35,918 bases of DNA from contig CALZIZ010000014.1 in the NCBI GenBank assembly GCA_945787465.1, positions 1 to 35,918 on the forward strand, written 5' to 3'. The notes beneath the pieces were generated by a model. The model ran no database searches, was not told where the DNA came from, and was given only the letters and a program-made list of their open reading frames with translations. Both the position numbers and the translations under genes were made by a program. Source of the DNA: an uncultured Desulfuromonadales bacterium (GTDB taxonomy: Bacteria > Desulfobacterota > Desulfuromonadia > Desulfuromonadales > Trichloromonadaceae). Positions 24,162 through 32,998 of the stretch are shown here, one piece after another (within the stretch, counting starts at the first letter, position 1; each line of letters starts with the position of its first letter).

Positions 24162-26273
24162 TTAATCCTCTTGCAACAGACCATCGGGCCATTCGGGGCA
24201 CTCTATAAGTGTATTTCCAGGAAGCGAACCCTGCGACCCCTTATCGGGGCAGACCGGTAGAATAATATGAAAGGTACTTCCCGGGCAAGTCGCGGGGTCG
24301 TGCCCAGAGCTCTCCACCCAGATTTCCCCGCCGTGGGCATCGACGATTCCCTTGACAATCGTCAACCCCAGACCTGTGCCTTTGCCCTTGAAAGCCATCT
24401 TTCCGGTAAAGTGTTCTTCAATATTCCCGACTTCGTAAAATTTGTCAAAAACATGGATCTGATCGATTTCGGCAATACCGATCCCATTGTCCCGAATCAG
24501 GATTTCAACATAATCATAGAACTCCTCCCCGAGGTCCTTCAGTTTCACCTCACCTGCTCCTCCGACAGAATGGGGCGGACGCAGGCTTTGGGTAAGACGG
24601 GTTTCTACCGCAATGCTACCGCCATCGGGAGTGAATTTAATGGCATTGACCACCAGGTTGGTTATGACCTGGATCATTCGGTCGGGGTCACATGCAATAT
24701 CCGGCAACTGCTCCCCCAGATTGAGAACAAGAGTCTGGTGGCGGACCGAAAAGAAAAAGTCAATCTCCTTCAGGGCCTGGCGAATAACCGCGTTGACATT
24801 ACAGGGGCGGCTTCTCAGGGGCATCGCCTTATTGTCGAGCATGGAGACATCGACCATGTCTCGGACAATACTTGACAGCCTGGCCGCTGCATCCCCGATA
24901 TGCTGCACCAGGGGAGCGACCTCGTCATCCATTGCAGGACCCATCTCACCGAGCAACAGATCGGAATAACCGATGATGACTGTCAGAGGTGTTTTGAGTT
25001 CATGGGACGCAAGGCCGAGGAATGAATCCTTCATCTGGTTCAGGCGCTGCAGCTCCCAAGTGCTTTTCTCAAGGTTTTCCTTGACCTGACGCTCGCGAGT
25101 CACATCACGGTAAATAGTCTGCACCATGACCTTTCCGTCGAGCCCCACAACCGGGGAGCCCTTGGCCCAAGCTAACAGCCGACGCTGATCAGTGGGACGG
25201 AGGAAGCTCACTTCTGTTTCCAGAGAGCGCCCCTGGCGGATGTTCTGGTGAACCTCGTACTGAGCATCAAGATCTTCGACCCGCAACATCTGCAGAGCGG
25301 CAAAGAAATTCAACTGATGGGTTTTTTCTCGAGGCAGGCCGAAAAACGACTCGGCGGCCTTGTTCAGCAACACAATCCGGTCTTCTTCGTCACTCACCAC
25401 AATGGCGTCGCTGGCATGGTCAAGCAGCGAGCGGTACATTTCCCGACTGCGTCCCAGCTCAACACCTATGGCCTCCTGACGCTCGTAGGATTCCTGCAGT
25501 TGCCGGTTGGTTTCTTCAAGCTCCTGATAACCTTGCTGCAGCTTACGTTCGCGATCCTGAAGCGAGCCGGCCATCTCCTGAAGGGCTATGGCCAATTCGC
25601 CAAAGTCCCGGTTGGACATGGTCGGAACATCAACCTTGAGATTGCCCGAGGCAATCTCCTTGGCAACCGAACGCAGGCGATGAATGGGGCTGATAAGGTT
25701 TCTCTTGGTAAACAGCACGATAACTGTAAAAACCAGGACAAGGGCGCTGCAAAGAATCAACAACGAACGCTTCAAGGCGTTAACGGTACGCTCCCTGAGA
25801 ACCTTATCGGGAAAACCGACACGAATTCGCCCTGCAAGGTCTCCGTTGGGCCTGTACACCGGCACCGACACATCGTAGACCCTCCCCCAGCGGGGGAATT
25901 TCACAATTGCCGTTGAATCTTTTATCGGAGCTATAAAATCGCTGCCCCGGGTAAAATCGAAGGAAGGCTCATTTGCATAGAGGGGTTGCCCCAGGGTGTT
26001 TTCGACCAGGCAGTAAACAATCTCGGGATCGCCGCTGACGATATCCCGGCAACGGACATTAAATCCTTCGAGTTCTTCCAGCATAATGCCGAAGGCAAGA
26101 ATCTTCTCGATTGACGTCTTCAGTTCTGATGCCAGACTTTGGGCACGCAGAATAATCCCGTCACGATAGTCCCGCCGAAAACCCTCAATATTCAACCCGG
26201 TGTTTGTCGCGATGGTCAGGGTGAGGATTAAAAAGACGAAAATGAGGATTCGCTTTTCAAGGGTGCTTTTCAT
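24162..26273 (-). CDS. Membrane sensor histidine kinase (sensor-HAMP-PAS-HisKA-HATPase)
   Basis: This 703-residue kinase has TM1 at about 8-24, a periplasmic sensor domain 25-169 (ending in VSVPVYRPNGDLAGRIRVG, a Cache/dCACHE-like tail), TM2 about 170-189, HAMP 190-242 and a coiled linker. A PAS domain lies at about 278-395, with the PAC end QTIYRDVTRERQ. HisKA follows with phospho-acceptor His424 in SHELKTP, then HATPase with N-box NLVVNAIKF (about 539-547), DNGIGI (595-600) and GTGLGL (632-637). A 30-residue tail follows. The start at 26273 (MKSTLEK) is preferred to the frame opening at 26339, which adds a Cys-rich non-family leader. No response regulator is adjacent, so it is an orphan; its partner is elsewhere. 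Confidence 0.92.
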   Translation of the reverse strand: MKSTLEKRILIFVFLILTLTIATNTGLNIEGFRRDYRDGIILRAQSLASELKTSIEKILAFGIMLEELEGFNVRCRDIVSGDPEIVYCLVENTLGQPLYANEPSFDFTRGSDFIAPIKDSTAIVKFPRWGRVYDVSVPVYRPNGDLAGRIRVGFPDKVLRERTVNALKRSLLILCSALVLVFTVIVLFTKRNLISPIHRLRSVAKEIASGNLKVDVPTMSNRDFGELAIALQEMAGSLQDRERKLQQGYQELEETNRQLQESYERQEAIGVELGRSREMYRSLLDHASDAIVVSDEEDRIVLLNKAAESFFGLPREKTHQLNFFAALQMLRVEDLDAQYEVHQNIRQGRSLETEVSFLRPTDQRRLLAWAKGSPVVGLDGKVMVQTIYRDVTRERQVKENLEKSTWELQRLNQMKDSFLGLASHELKTPLTVIIGYSDLLLGEMGPAMDDEVAPLVQHIGDAAARLSSIVRDMVDVSMLDNKAMPLRSRPCNVNAVIRQALKEIDFFFSVRHQTLVLNLGEQLPDIACDPDRMIQVITNLVVNAIKFTPDGGSIAVETRLTQSLRPPHSVGGAGEVKLKDLGEEFYDYVEILIRDNGIGIAEIDQIHVFDKFYEVGNIEEHFTGKMAFKGKGTGLGLTIVKGIVDAHGGEIWVESSGHDPATCPGSTFHIILPVCPDKGSQGSLPGNTLIECPEWPDGLLQED

Positions 26274-26735
26274 CGATCCGGTCGAGGGTCCTTCAAGCGG
26301 GCAACTGCATTGACATCCGTAACATGGAATGGCATACAAGCAATTAAAATCAGGGCACCATTCTTGCTTATAGGCAAGACGCGCTACATTAGTTGCGGCC
26401 CTTTTTGGCGTGCCGATTTGCGTTTTTTATAAGTTAGGGTAAATTTACTGCGTTTAAGCGAAAGACCATGGAAGAGATGGGGCCCGCGGGCAACAAGGTG
26501 TCAACAACCGCCCGAGAAACAGAACATAAAGCCCGACGCGGTGGCTCCCTTTTCATGTTGGCAACTTCATAGCACATCACCTGCAAAAGGGCAATGAAAC
26601 ATTAGGGTTTCAAGCCAAAAGAGGTTGACGCTCAACATCCTATCCGATATGATCGCCCGACGAGCCTCAAACCTCTAAACATTTGTTTTTTCAGGAGCAA
26701 ATCCGCTCTTAATTTCTCACCGGAGGAGAGATTGC
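26274..26735. other. 462-base divergent spacer between histidine kinase and gap
   Basis: No gene is visible. The gap promoter is at 26625-26653. Near 26422-26450 there is a weaker plus-strand TTGCGT-16-TAAATT pair, followed by a GC-rich segment with the self-complementary GCCCGCGGGC (26483-26492). This could be a small RNA or just spacer. I could not match it to a known riboswitch or 6S RNA. Confidence 0.4.
26625..26653 (+). promoter_or_regulatory. Sigma-70 promoter of gap
   Basis: TTGACG (26625-26630), a 17-base spacer and TATGAT (26648-26653) form a strong promoter. Transcription should start near 26660, 76 bases before the gap start codon. Confidence 0.75.
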
Positions 26736-27737
26736 ATGGCAGCCAAAGTTGCAATAAATGGATTCGGACGCATCGGAAGAAATGTCCTGCGGGCCGCCCA
26801 GGGTTCTAAAGAGATCGAGATCGTTGCGATCAACGACCTGACCGATGCGGCCACTCTGGCCCACTTGCTGAAATACGACTCGGTGCATGGCACCTTCTCG
26901 GCAGAGGTGAAGACCGAGGGGGATGCCCTGGTCATCAACGGCAAGATGATCCAGGTTTACAAAGAAAGAGATCCGGCGGCTCTGCCATGGAAGGAGTTGG
27001 GTGTCGATATCGTTATCGAGTCGACCGGCCTCTTCACCAAGCGCGAGGATGCGCAGAAGCATCTTGACGCCGGGGCCAAGCGGGTCGTTATCAGCGCCCC
27101 GGGCAAGAACGTCGATATCACCATATGCATGGGAGTCAACGAGCAAGCCTACCATGCCGACACCCATCACATTATCTCCAACGCCTCCTGCACCACCAAC
27201 TGCCTGGCTCCCGTGGCAAAGGTCCTGATGGAGAATTTCGGCATCGTCAAAGGGATGATGACAACGATTCATGCTTACACCAACGACCAGAAAATCCTCG
27301 ACCTGCCCCATAAAGACCTGCGCCGGGGGCGGGCGGCAGCGATGTCGATGATCCCGACTACAACCGGGGCAGCCAAAGCCGTCTCTCTCGTATTACCCCA
27401 ACTTGAGGGCAAGCTCGACGGCATGGCGGTCAGGGTGCCGACGCCCAATGTTTCGCTTGTCGACCTGGTCGTTGAGACGGAAAAGCAAACCACCGAGGCC
27501 GAAATCAACTCCGCCCTCAAGGCCGCCGCCGAAAATTCCCTTAAGGGCATTCTGGAATACTGCGAGGTCCCGCTGGTCTCCAAAGACTTCAACGGCAACG
27601 CTGCCTCTTCGGTCGTCGATGCCCTTTCGACCAAGGTCATGGCGGGCAATCTGGTCAAGGTCTTGTCCTGGTACGACAACGAATGGGGCTATTCGAACCG
27701 GATTTTTGACCTGACCAAATTCGTGGCCAGCAAATAA
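26736..27737 (+). CDS. gap: Glyceraldehyde-3-phosphate dehydrogenase
   Basis: This 333-residue cytoplasmic enzyme oxidises glyceraldehyde-3-phosphate to 1,3-bisphosphoglycerate, or the reverse in gluconeogenesis. The NAD-binding start is AINGFGRIGRNVLRA, the active site SNASCTTNCLAP has the catalytic Cys near residue 152, and the C-terminal WYDNEWGYSNR is fully conserved. Length is standard. GGAGGAGAG precedes the ATG. It is followed by a terminator and then pgk, tpiA and secG, all in one direction. Confidence 0.97.
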   Translation: MAAKVAINGFGRIGRNVLRAAQGSKEIEIVAINDLTDAATLAHLLKYDSVHGTFSAEVKTEGDALVINGKMIQVYKERDPAALPWKELGVDIVIESTGLFTKREDAQKHLDAGAKRVVISAPGKNVDITICMGVNEQAYHADTHHIISNASCTTNCLAPVAKVLMENFGIVKGMMTTIHAYTNDQKILDLPHKDLRRGRAAAMSMIPTTTGAAKAVSLVLPQLEGKLDGMAVRVPTPNVSLVDLVVETEKQTTEAEINSALKAAAENSLKGILEYCEVPLVSKDFNGNAASSVVDALSTKVMAGNLVKVLSWYDNEWGYSNRIFDLTKFVASK

Positions 27738-27763
27738 AGCCCAAAGCGTACCCACTCATGGCA

Positions 27764-27792
27764 GGGCAGGATCCCAGGGTCCTGCCCTTTTT
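27764..27792 (+). terminator. Terminator between gap and pgk
   Basis: GGGCAGGA (27764-27771) pairs with TCCTGCCC (27780-27787), loop of 8, followed by TTTTT (27788-27792). It is a textbook hairpin 26 bases after the gap stop and only 26 bases before pgk. With no clear promoter for pgk in the remaining gap, it probably works as a partial terminator that sets gap expression above pgk. Confidence 0.85.
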
Positions 27793-27818
27793 ACAGTGCA
27801 CAATGCCGGAGATATGAA

Positions 27819-29012
27819 ATGTTTGACAAACTCACCCTTTCTGAAATCAAGACTAAAGGAAAAAAAGTATTCTGCCGGGTAGACTTCAACGTCCCCTTGG
27901 ACGAAAACCTGAATATTACCGATGACACCCGCATCGTGGCTGCCCTGCCGACCATTCGCCACATCCTCGAGCAGGGCGGGCGTCTGATCCTGGCCTCCCA
28001 CCTGGGGCGCCCCAAAGGAGCACCGGAGGCCAAATTCAGCCTTTCTCCTGTGGCACCCTACCTGTCCAGACTTCTGGGCCAGGAGGTGGCTATGGCCCCC
28101 GACTGCGTCGGCAGCGATGTGAAGGCCATGGTAGATGCCCTGCAGGACGGGCAGGTCTTGCTGCTGGAAAATGTCCGCTTTCATCCCGGCGAAACCAAAA
28201 ACGACCCTGAATTCAGCCAACAACTTGCCTCCCTGGCCGAAGTGTATGTCAACGACGCTTTCGGCACCGCCCATCGCGCGCACGCCTCGACCGAAGGGGT
28301 GGCCCGAATTCTGACACCCGCCGCTGCAGGCTTCTTAATGGAAAAAGAACTGCGTTACCTCGGCCAGGCCCTCGCTGCGCCCGAACGCCCCTTTGTCGCC
28401 ATCCTCGGCGGGGCCAAGGTCAGCGACAAGATTCAGGTCATCGAAAACCTTCTGGGCAAAGTCGATACCCTGATCATCGGCGGGGGAATGGCCTACACTT
28501 TTCTCAAGGCGCAGGGCCTTGAAATCGGCAAGTCCCTGGTCGAAAAAGAACGCCTTAGCCTTGCAGCCGACCTTCTCAAACAGGCCGCTGAGCGAGGTGT
28601 CAAAATTCTGCTGCCGCAGGACCATGTGGTTGCAGCCGAATTCAAGGCTGACGCCGAGCATCGCATTTGCGCAGGCAACGATTTTCCGTCGGACTGGATG
28701 GGTCTGGATATTGGCCCAAAGACCATCGAAACCTATGCAGAAGTCCTAAAGAAGGCTGCAACCGTCTTATGGAACGGCCCCATGGGGGTCTTCGAATTCA
28801 GCAACTTTGCCAAGGGAACCTTTGCCGTGGCCCAGGCCCTGGCCGCCTCTGAGGCGCTGACCATTATCGGTGGCGGAGACTCGGTTTCGGCGGTCAAAAA
28901 ATCGGGCCTGGAAGACCGCATGACGCACATCTCAACCGGAGGTGGCGCCTCCCTGGAGTTTCTCGAAGGCAAGCAGTTGCCGGGAGTGATTGCCCTGAGC
29001 GACAAACAGTAA
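27819..29012 (+). CDS. pgk: Phosphoglycerate kinase
   Basis: This 397-residue cytoplasmic enzyme transfers phosphate between 1,3-bisphosphoglycerate and ADP. Family features in order: [10 protein letters not shown] near residue 20, the substrate-binding SHLGRPKG near 62, [14 protein letters not shown] near 145, GGAKVSDKI near 195, the helix with GGGMAYTFL near 222, WNGPMGVFE near 318, and the nucleotide loop GGGDSVSA near 350. The start has CGGAGA 6 bases upstream. Standard length and no anomalies. Confidence 0.97.
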   Translation: MFDKLTLSEIKTKGKKVFCRVDFNVPLDENLNITDDTRIVAALPTIRHILEQGGRLILASHLGRPKGAPEAKFSLSPVAPYLSRLLGQEVAMAPDCVGSDVKAMVDALQDGQVLLLENVRFHPGETKNDPEFSQQLASLAEVYVNDAFGTAHRAHASTEGVARILTPAAAGFLMEKELRYLGQALAAPERPFVAILGGAKVSDKIQVIENLLGKVDTLIIGGGMAYTFLKAQGLEIGKSLVEKERLSLAADLLKQAAERGVKILLPQDHVVAAEFKADAEHRICAGNDFPSDWMGLDIGPKTIETYAEVLKKAATVLWNGPMGVFEFSNFAKGTFAVAQALAASEALTIIGGGDSVSAVKKSGLEDRMTHISTGGGASLEFLEGKQLPGVIALSDKQ

Positions 29013-29043
29013 CCCACCCCGTCTATCATCGATCCTTTCTCGC

Positions 29044-29078
29044 CCTCCCCTGCCCTTATTTACGCCGGGGAGGTTTTT
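29044..29078 (+). terminator. Terminator-like hairpin between pgk and tpiA
   Basis: CCTCCCC (29044-29050) pairs with GGGGAGG (29067-29073), loop of 16, followed by TTTTT (29074-29078). It ends only 18 bases before the tpiA start and overlaps the approach to its ribosome site, so it could tune tpiA expression. Confidence 0.6.
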
Positions 29079-29096
29079 ACCTGGAGGCTATATAAA

Positions 29097-29855
29097 ATGC
29101 GCAAGCCGATCATTGCCGGCAACTGGAAGCTCCATAAAACCGTGGCCGAATCCCTCGAACTGGCCAACACCCTGAAGACCAGCCTGGCCGGCACTACCGA
29201 CACTGAAATCATCATCGCCCCCGTATTCACCGCCCTGGGAAAAGTCGCCGAGGCACTGGCCGGAAGCAACATTGCAGTCGCCGCTCAAAATTGTTATCCC
29301 GAAGCAACCGGCGCTTTTACCGGAGAAGTCTCTCCCCTGCTGCTCAAGGACATTGGCTGCAGTCATTGCATCGTCGGCCATTCAGAGCGTCGGCAAATCT
29401 TTGGCGAGGCTGACCAATTCATCAATGCCAAGGCCAAAGCCCTGCTGGCCGAAAACCTCAAGGTCATTCTGTGTATCGGCGAAACCCTGGAAGAACGTCA
29501 GGGCGGTAAAATGTATGACGTGCTGACCACGCAGATCAAAAACAGCCTGAAGGATATTTCGGCGGCGGATATGCAGAATATTATTCTGGCCTATGAACCG
29601 GTATGGGCCATCGGCACGGGCCAAACCGCCTCCGACGAGCAGGCTGAAGAGGCCCATGCCTTTTTGCGCGGCCTGCTCCAGGGAATGTTTGACCCTGAAG
29701 TTGCCGAGGCGACTCGCATCCTCTACGGTGGCAGCGTAAAGCCCGCCAATGTCGACGGCCTCATGGCCCAGGAGGATATCGATGGCACCCTGGTTGGAGG
29801 CGCCAGCCTCAAGGCGGAGGATTTTTCGCGGATTGTCCAATTTAAATGCAGCTGA
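29097..29855 (+). CDS. tpiA: Triose-phosphate isomerase
   Basis: This 252-residue TIM barrel interconverts dihydroxyacetone phosphate and glyceraldehyde-3-phosphate. The N-terminal AGNWKLHKT carries the active-site Asn and Lys; the catalytic His is in IVGHSERR (near residue 96), the catalytic Glu in AYEPVWAIGTG (near 168), and the phosphate-binding end in LYGGSVKP and GGASL. TGGAGG precedes ATG 29097. It completes the three-gene glycolytic block. Confidence 0.97.
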   Translation: MRKPIIAGNWKLHKTVAESLELANTLKTSLAGTTDTEIIIAPVFTALGKVAEALAGSNIAVAAQNCYPEATGAFTGEVSPLLLKDIGCSHCIVGHSERRQIFGEADQFINAKAKALLAENLKVILCIGETLEERQGGKMYDVLTTQIKNSLKDISAADMQNIILAYEPVWAIGTGQTASDEQAEEAHAFLRGLLQGMFDPEVAEATRILYGGSVKPANVDGLMAQEDIDGTLVGGASLKAEDFSRIVQFKCS

Positions 29856-29934
29856 CTTTCCTCTTTCCATGCCCACAAAGCTGTGTTAAAGTGCTGCGGT
29901 TAATTTCGTCGCACCCAAGGAGTCTACCTGAACA

Positions 29935-30249
29935 ATGACAGTATTTTTAATTTCCCTGCACGTCCTGGTCTGCATTGCCCTTATCGCTATAGTCCTGCTG
30001 CAAGGCGGCAAAGGCGCTGACATCGGAGCGTCTTTCGGTGCCGGCTCAAGCCATACCGTTTTCGGAGCTGCCGGTGGGCAATCTTTTCTCGGCAAACTGA
30101 CGACCAGCGCAGCAATCATCTTTATGCTGACCAGCCTGACCCTCGCCTACTTCTGGGGACAGGCTGGCTCGAGCAGTGTAATGCCGGAATCGGTAGCCCC
30201 TGCGGCTCAGACAGCCCCTGCACCGGCCAGCCCCAACACCGACAAATAA
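29935..30249 (+). CDS. secG: Preprotein translocase subunit SecG
   Basis: This 104-residue inner-membrane protein assists SecYEG-driven protein export. It has two membrane helices (about 2-22 and 57-79) joined by the conserved loop LLQGGKGADIGASFGAGSS...VFGAAGG, followed by a Pro/Ala-rich tail. AAGGAG lies 12 bases before the ATG, a little far. It follows tpiA by 79 bases, a common arrangement in which secG ends the glycolytic operon and a tRNA-Leu gene follows. Confidence 0.92.
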   Translation: MTVFLISLHVLVCIALIAIVLLQGGKGADIGASFGAGSSHTVFGAAGGQSFLGKLTTSAAIIFMLTSLTLAYFWGQAGSSSVMPESVAPAAQTAPAPASPNTDK

Positions 30250-30276
30250 AAAAATTGTTGGAGTCGATATTTAACA

Positions 30277-30305
30277 TTGACAGGCAAAGGCCAAATCAGT
30301 ATAAA
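30277..30305 (+). promoter_or_regulatory. Sigma-70 promoter of the tRNA-Leu genes
   Basis: TTGACA (30277-30282), a 17-base spacer and TATAAA (30300-30305) are close to consensus, placing the start about 6 bases before the first tRNA-Leu. Confidence 0.8.
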
Positions 30306-30317
30306 TACGACCCGTTA

Positions 30318-30404
30318 GCCGAAGTGGTGGAACTGGTAGACACGCCATCTTGAGGGGGTGGTGACCAATTGGTCGTGCGAGTTCGAGTCTCGCCTTCGGC
30401 ACCA
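30318..30404 (+). tRNA. tRNA-Leu(GAG), copy 1
   Basis: An 87-nt tRNA with a long variable arm (GACC-AATT-GGTC), acceptor GCCGAAG/CTTCGGC, anticodon stem CCATC/GGTGG around the loop TTGAGGG (anticodon GAG), T-arm with GTTCGAGTC and encoded CCA. Confidence 0.96.
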
Positions 30405-30539
30405 AAATTTACAAAAATTTCGGCCTTGGGGTTCTCCTTTACCGCGCCGGATAAATTGCCGCATATTTAACCGTATCCTGGCCACGAGTGTTCAACAACG
30501 GACAGGATCGATCAAAGTCACGACAAGCACAACATCTTT

Positions 30540-30626
30540 GCCGAAGTGGTGGAATTGGTAGACACGCACGCTTGAGGGGCGTGTGTTCGAAAGGACGTGC
30601 GAGTTCGAGTCTCGCCTTCGGCACCA
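30540..30626 (+). tRNA. tRNA-Leu(GAG), copy 2
   Basis: An 87-nt tRNA that shares the acceptor, D and T arms of copy 1 but has a different anticodon stem (CACGC/GCGTG) and variable arm (GTTC-GAAA-GGAC). The anticodon loop is again TTGAGGG (GAG), with encoded CCA. It lies 135 bases after copy 1, probably on the same transcript. Confidence 0.95.
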
Positions 30627-30634
30627 GATAATGC

Positions 30635-30755
30635 CTAGGAGGCTGTCCGACAATTAGAGACCGGCTGCAAACCCAGCTGTTTGGCTCATATTTCGGCTCC
30701 TTTTCGGCCCATAGCTACGGCTATGAGCTCTCAAACGACCCAAAATCTGTTCTCA
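30635..30755. mobile_element. Truncated copy of the 167-bp MITE-like element
   Basis: It begins with the same CTAGGAGGCTGTCCGACAAT as the element at 9543 and follows it for 121 bases with a handful of differences, then departs after TTCTCA. The right inverted end is missing. It starts 8 bases after the CCA of the second tRNA-Leu. Confidence 0.78.
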
Positions 30756-31102
30756 TAGCCACACACTTTTCCAGAACCACTACTCGTCTTACTACCCCGC
30801 CTTTTTCATCGCCATTGCACCAAGATCTCTCCACCAAACACCTTGCCGGCTTGAAACGCAATTTCTGCTCTTTTCCATGGCTTTGACTGAATTTAGCGGT
30901 GGCAGTTTTTTTGCTTCATCGGTTCATATTACGGAACAATTCTTGTATTAATACCAGTTTTTACCGACGGTTGTCGAATGGTCGACACGCTGGAAAAGCC
31001 CGAATTTCCTGGCATGAGCCCACCAATCATAGATGCTGTAACTCCTATGCTTTACTCCTGAGTGCCGGCGCTTAAACCGGCCGAAGGAAAGGAATAACGC
31101 CG
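30756..31102. other. 347-base spacer before the PATAN gene
   Basis: I see no gene, no clear terminator for the tRNA transcript and no strong promoter. A 27-codon plus-strand frame beginning ATG 30978 has no family features. GGAAAGGA at about 31086 is the ribosome site of the next gene. Confidence 0.45.
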
Positions 31103-32962
31103 ATGTCTTTTACCGGTGACCTGGAACACCTGCCAATCGTTGACGTCATACAATTGCTGCACTCGACAAGAAAATCGGGCACCCTGTGCGTAAAGGGAGG
31201 CAGAGGCGAAAGCCAGCTGGTCTTCAACGATGGCTATATTGTCAGCGCTAACCATTCAAACAACGCCGTGAGGATCGGAAAAATCCTCGTCGACATGAAC
31301 GCCATAACACCGGACGTTTTAGAAAAGACGCTGCTGGAGCAGAAAAATGCCGGGGGCGAAAGTAGACCCATCATTGACTTGTTAATTGAAAACCATGGTA
31401 TCGAACATGAGGTTGCCTTCAAGGGCCTTGAAACCTTAATCGAAATGACCGTGGTTGAGATGTTGAGGCTATCCGAGGGCTCCTTTACCCTCAATGTCGA
31501 CAATATCGAGGTTTCTGACGAATACCGGTATTTTCCTGAAATACTGAAAAAGGAAATCACCCTCGACACCCAGATGGTGTTGATGGATGCTCTGCGTATT
31601 TTCGACGAAAAAAACCGCGACGGAGAGTTTGACGAGGACGAATTCAGCAGCAATGAGGACCCCTTGCCAATGTCAAAAAATGAAGCCGAAGAGAGCCCCT
31701 CGATTACGGCAGACGAATTCGGCAGCAATGAGGACCCATCGCCAATGCCAAAAAATGAAGCCGAAGAGAGCCCCTCAATTACGGCAGACGATCTCGGCCT
31801 GGGAGACCTGGATTTGCTTGAAAGAAAAATCCCCGAGGTTTTTCCAGTCCTTGAGACATTTGACCCGGAGGACATCCATCGCCGGAAAATAAGGGAAACT
31901 TTGCCCGATGCTTCGATAACTGATCAGGAGGCCTTGGTATCCTACCTGATGAGTGGCCTCGCAGAAGAGGCCCACACCCCTCCCGGCCACGCCCCCCAGG
32001 GCAGTCCTGCCGCCATCATCCTCTTCAGTCGGGATGAGCTTCTCAAACACTGCATCCTGACGGCAGGCAAGGTTGATGGAATTATAGTCTTTACCACAGA
32101 CGAAGTTTCGGGCCTGGACCAGGCCATCGCCCAAACACTTTCCAAGGGGATTTCACCCATTCTGTTTTTTGATTGCCCCGAACAATCGGATGACGGTTTT
32201 TCCCGGGAAGCAATCCTTCGAACAAAACTGAAAATATCTGAGCAACACCCGCAACTGCAATCGATACAATTGATAAACGGGTGCGACTTTTCCTTTCTGC
32301 GCCAGGCAATAACACATACCGCGGCGATTCTGCCCCGCCCCCTCAGGCCGACCCAAAAAGATGCGTTTGTTTCCGACCTCATTGGTTTTCTAGAAGCCTT
32401 TCGGGCCATGGTCAGCCAGTCCCCGGGAGGTCAAGGCTCGCAGGCTCTCTGCACCCTCAAACGATACACCCGTGAGATGAGAGGCTTAAGCGAGGCCTCC
32501 GATTTATCCTTTGCCCTCCTTCGGGGTGTTTCCGAAACATTCGAGCGCGCCATTACCCTCATCGTCCGCAAGACAGACCTCATTGCCGAAAGAGCCATTG
32601 GGGTCAACGAGGCCGGGACGCGGCAAGCCTCGGCGGCCTTGAAATTTACAATCCCCCTGGCAGCACCTTCGATTTTCAAAACTGTCGTTAACGATGGTTA
32701 CCGCTTTTATGGCGAAAGCGACGATGCGCTTTTAAACGAAACGCTCTTTAAAAAAATAGCCCCCCCACTGCGACCGAATATCCTATTGCTGCCGGTAATA
32801 TGCCGAGGCAAGGTTATTACAATAATCTACTGCGATTTCGGCTCAAAAGATCCGACAATTGTTCAAATTGATACTTTAGAGATTCTTGCAAGGCAGGCAG
32901 GCTTGAAACTGGAGAATTCCCTTTACAGAAAGCAACTTGAAAAATTCTCCCAGCAGAGATAG
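31103..32962 (+). CDS. PATAN (DUF4388) domain protein with C-terminal GAF-like region
   Basis: This 619-residue cytoplasmic protein opens with MSFTGDLEHLPIVDVIQLLHSTRKSGTL, the hallmark of the PATAN/DUF4388 domain (about 1-150), a scaffold domain common in Deltaproteobacteria and cyanobacteria and often tied to two-component and motility signalling. An acidic linker (180-229) is an exact-length tandem repeat of 25 residues. A middle domain (about 275-390, with PAAIILFSRDELL) and a C-terminal part (about 440-610, containing ERAITLIVRKTDLIAERAIG and LEILARQAGLKLENS) look like a degenerate receiver-like region and a GAF-like fold; these two are weak calls. It is followed 36 bases later by a PilT-type ATPase, which suggests a role in pilus or surface control. 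Confidence 0.72.
   Translation: MSFTGDLEHLPIVDVIQLLHSTRKSGTLCVKGGRGESQLVFNDGYIVSANHSNNAVRIGKILVDMNAITPDVLEKTLLEQKNAGGESRPIIDLLIENHGIEHEVAFKGLETLIEMTVVEMLRLSEGSFTLNVDNIEVSDEYRYFPEILKKEITLDTQMVLMDALRIFDEKNRDGEFDEDEFSSNEDPLPMSKNEAEESPSITADEFGSNEDPSPMPKNEAEESPSITADDLGLGDLDLLERKIPEVFPVLETFDPEDIHRRKIRETLPDASITDQEALVSYLMSGLAEEAHTPPGHAPQGSPAAIILFSRDELLKHCILTAGKVDGIIVFTTDEVSGLDQAIAQTLSKGISPILFFDCPEQSDDGFSREAILRTKLKISEQHPQLQSIQLINGCDFSFLRQAITHTAAILPRPLRPTQKDAFVSDLIGFLEAFRAMVSQSPGGQGSQALCTLKRYTREMRGLSEASDLSFALLRGVSETFERAITLIVRKTDLIAERAIGVNEAGTRQASAALKFTIPLAAPSIFKTVVNDGYRFYGESDDALLNETLFKKIAPPLRPNILLLPVICRGKVITIIYCDFGSKDPTIVQIDTLEILARQAGLKLENSLYRKQLEKFSQQR
31640..31789 (+). repeat. 75-bp in-frame tandem duplication in the PATAN gene
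   Basis: Two adjacent 75-base units (31640-31714, 31715-31789), about 92% identical, encode two copies of a 25-residue acidic linker containing NEDP, KNEAEESPSITAD. The frame is kept. The near identity points to a recent duplication. Confidence 0.93.
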
Positions 32963-32998
32963 TCAGTTCACCGTAATGACCTTCGGAAGGAAATTGAA

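Noticed and set aside
26455-26570. 6S RNA or c-di-GMP riboswitch upstream of gap
   Set aside because: A few words resemble these families, but the central bubble of 6S and the conserved GEMM core are absent; kept only as a low-interest small-RNA candidate.
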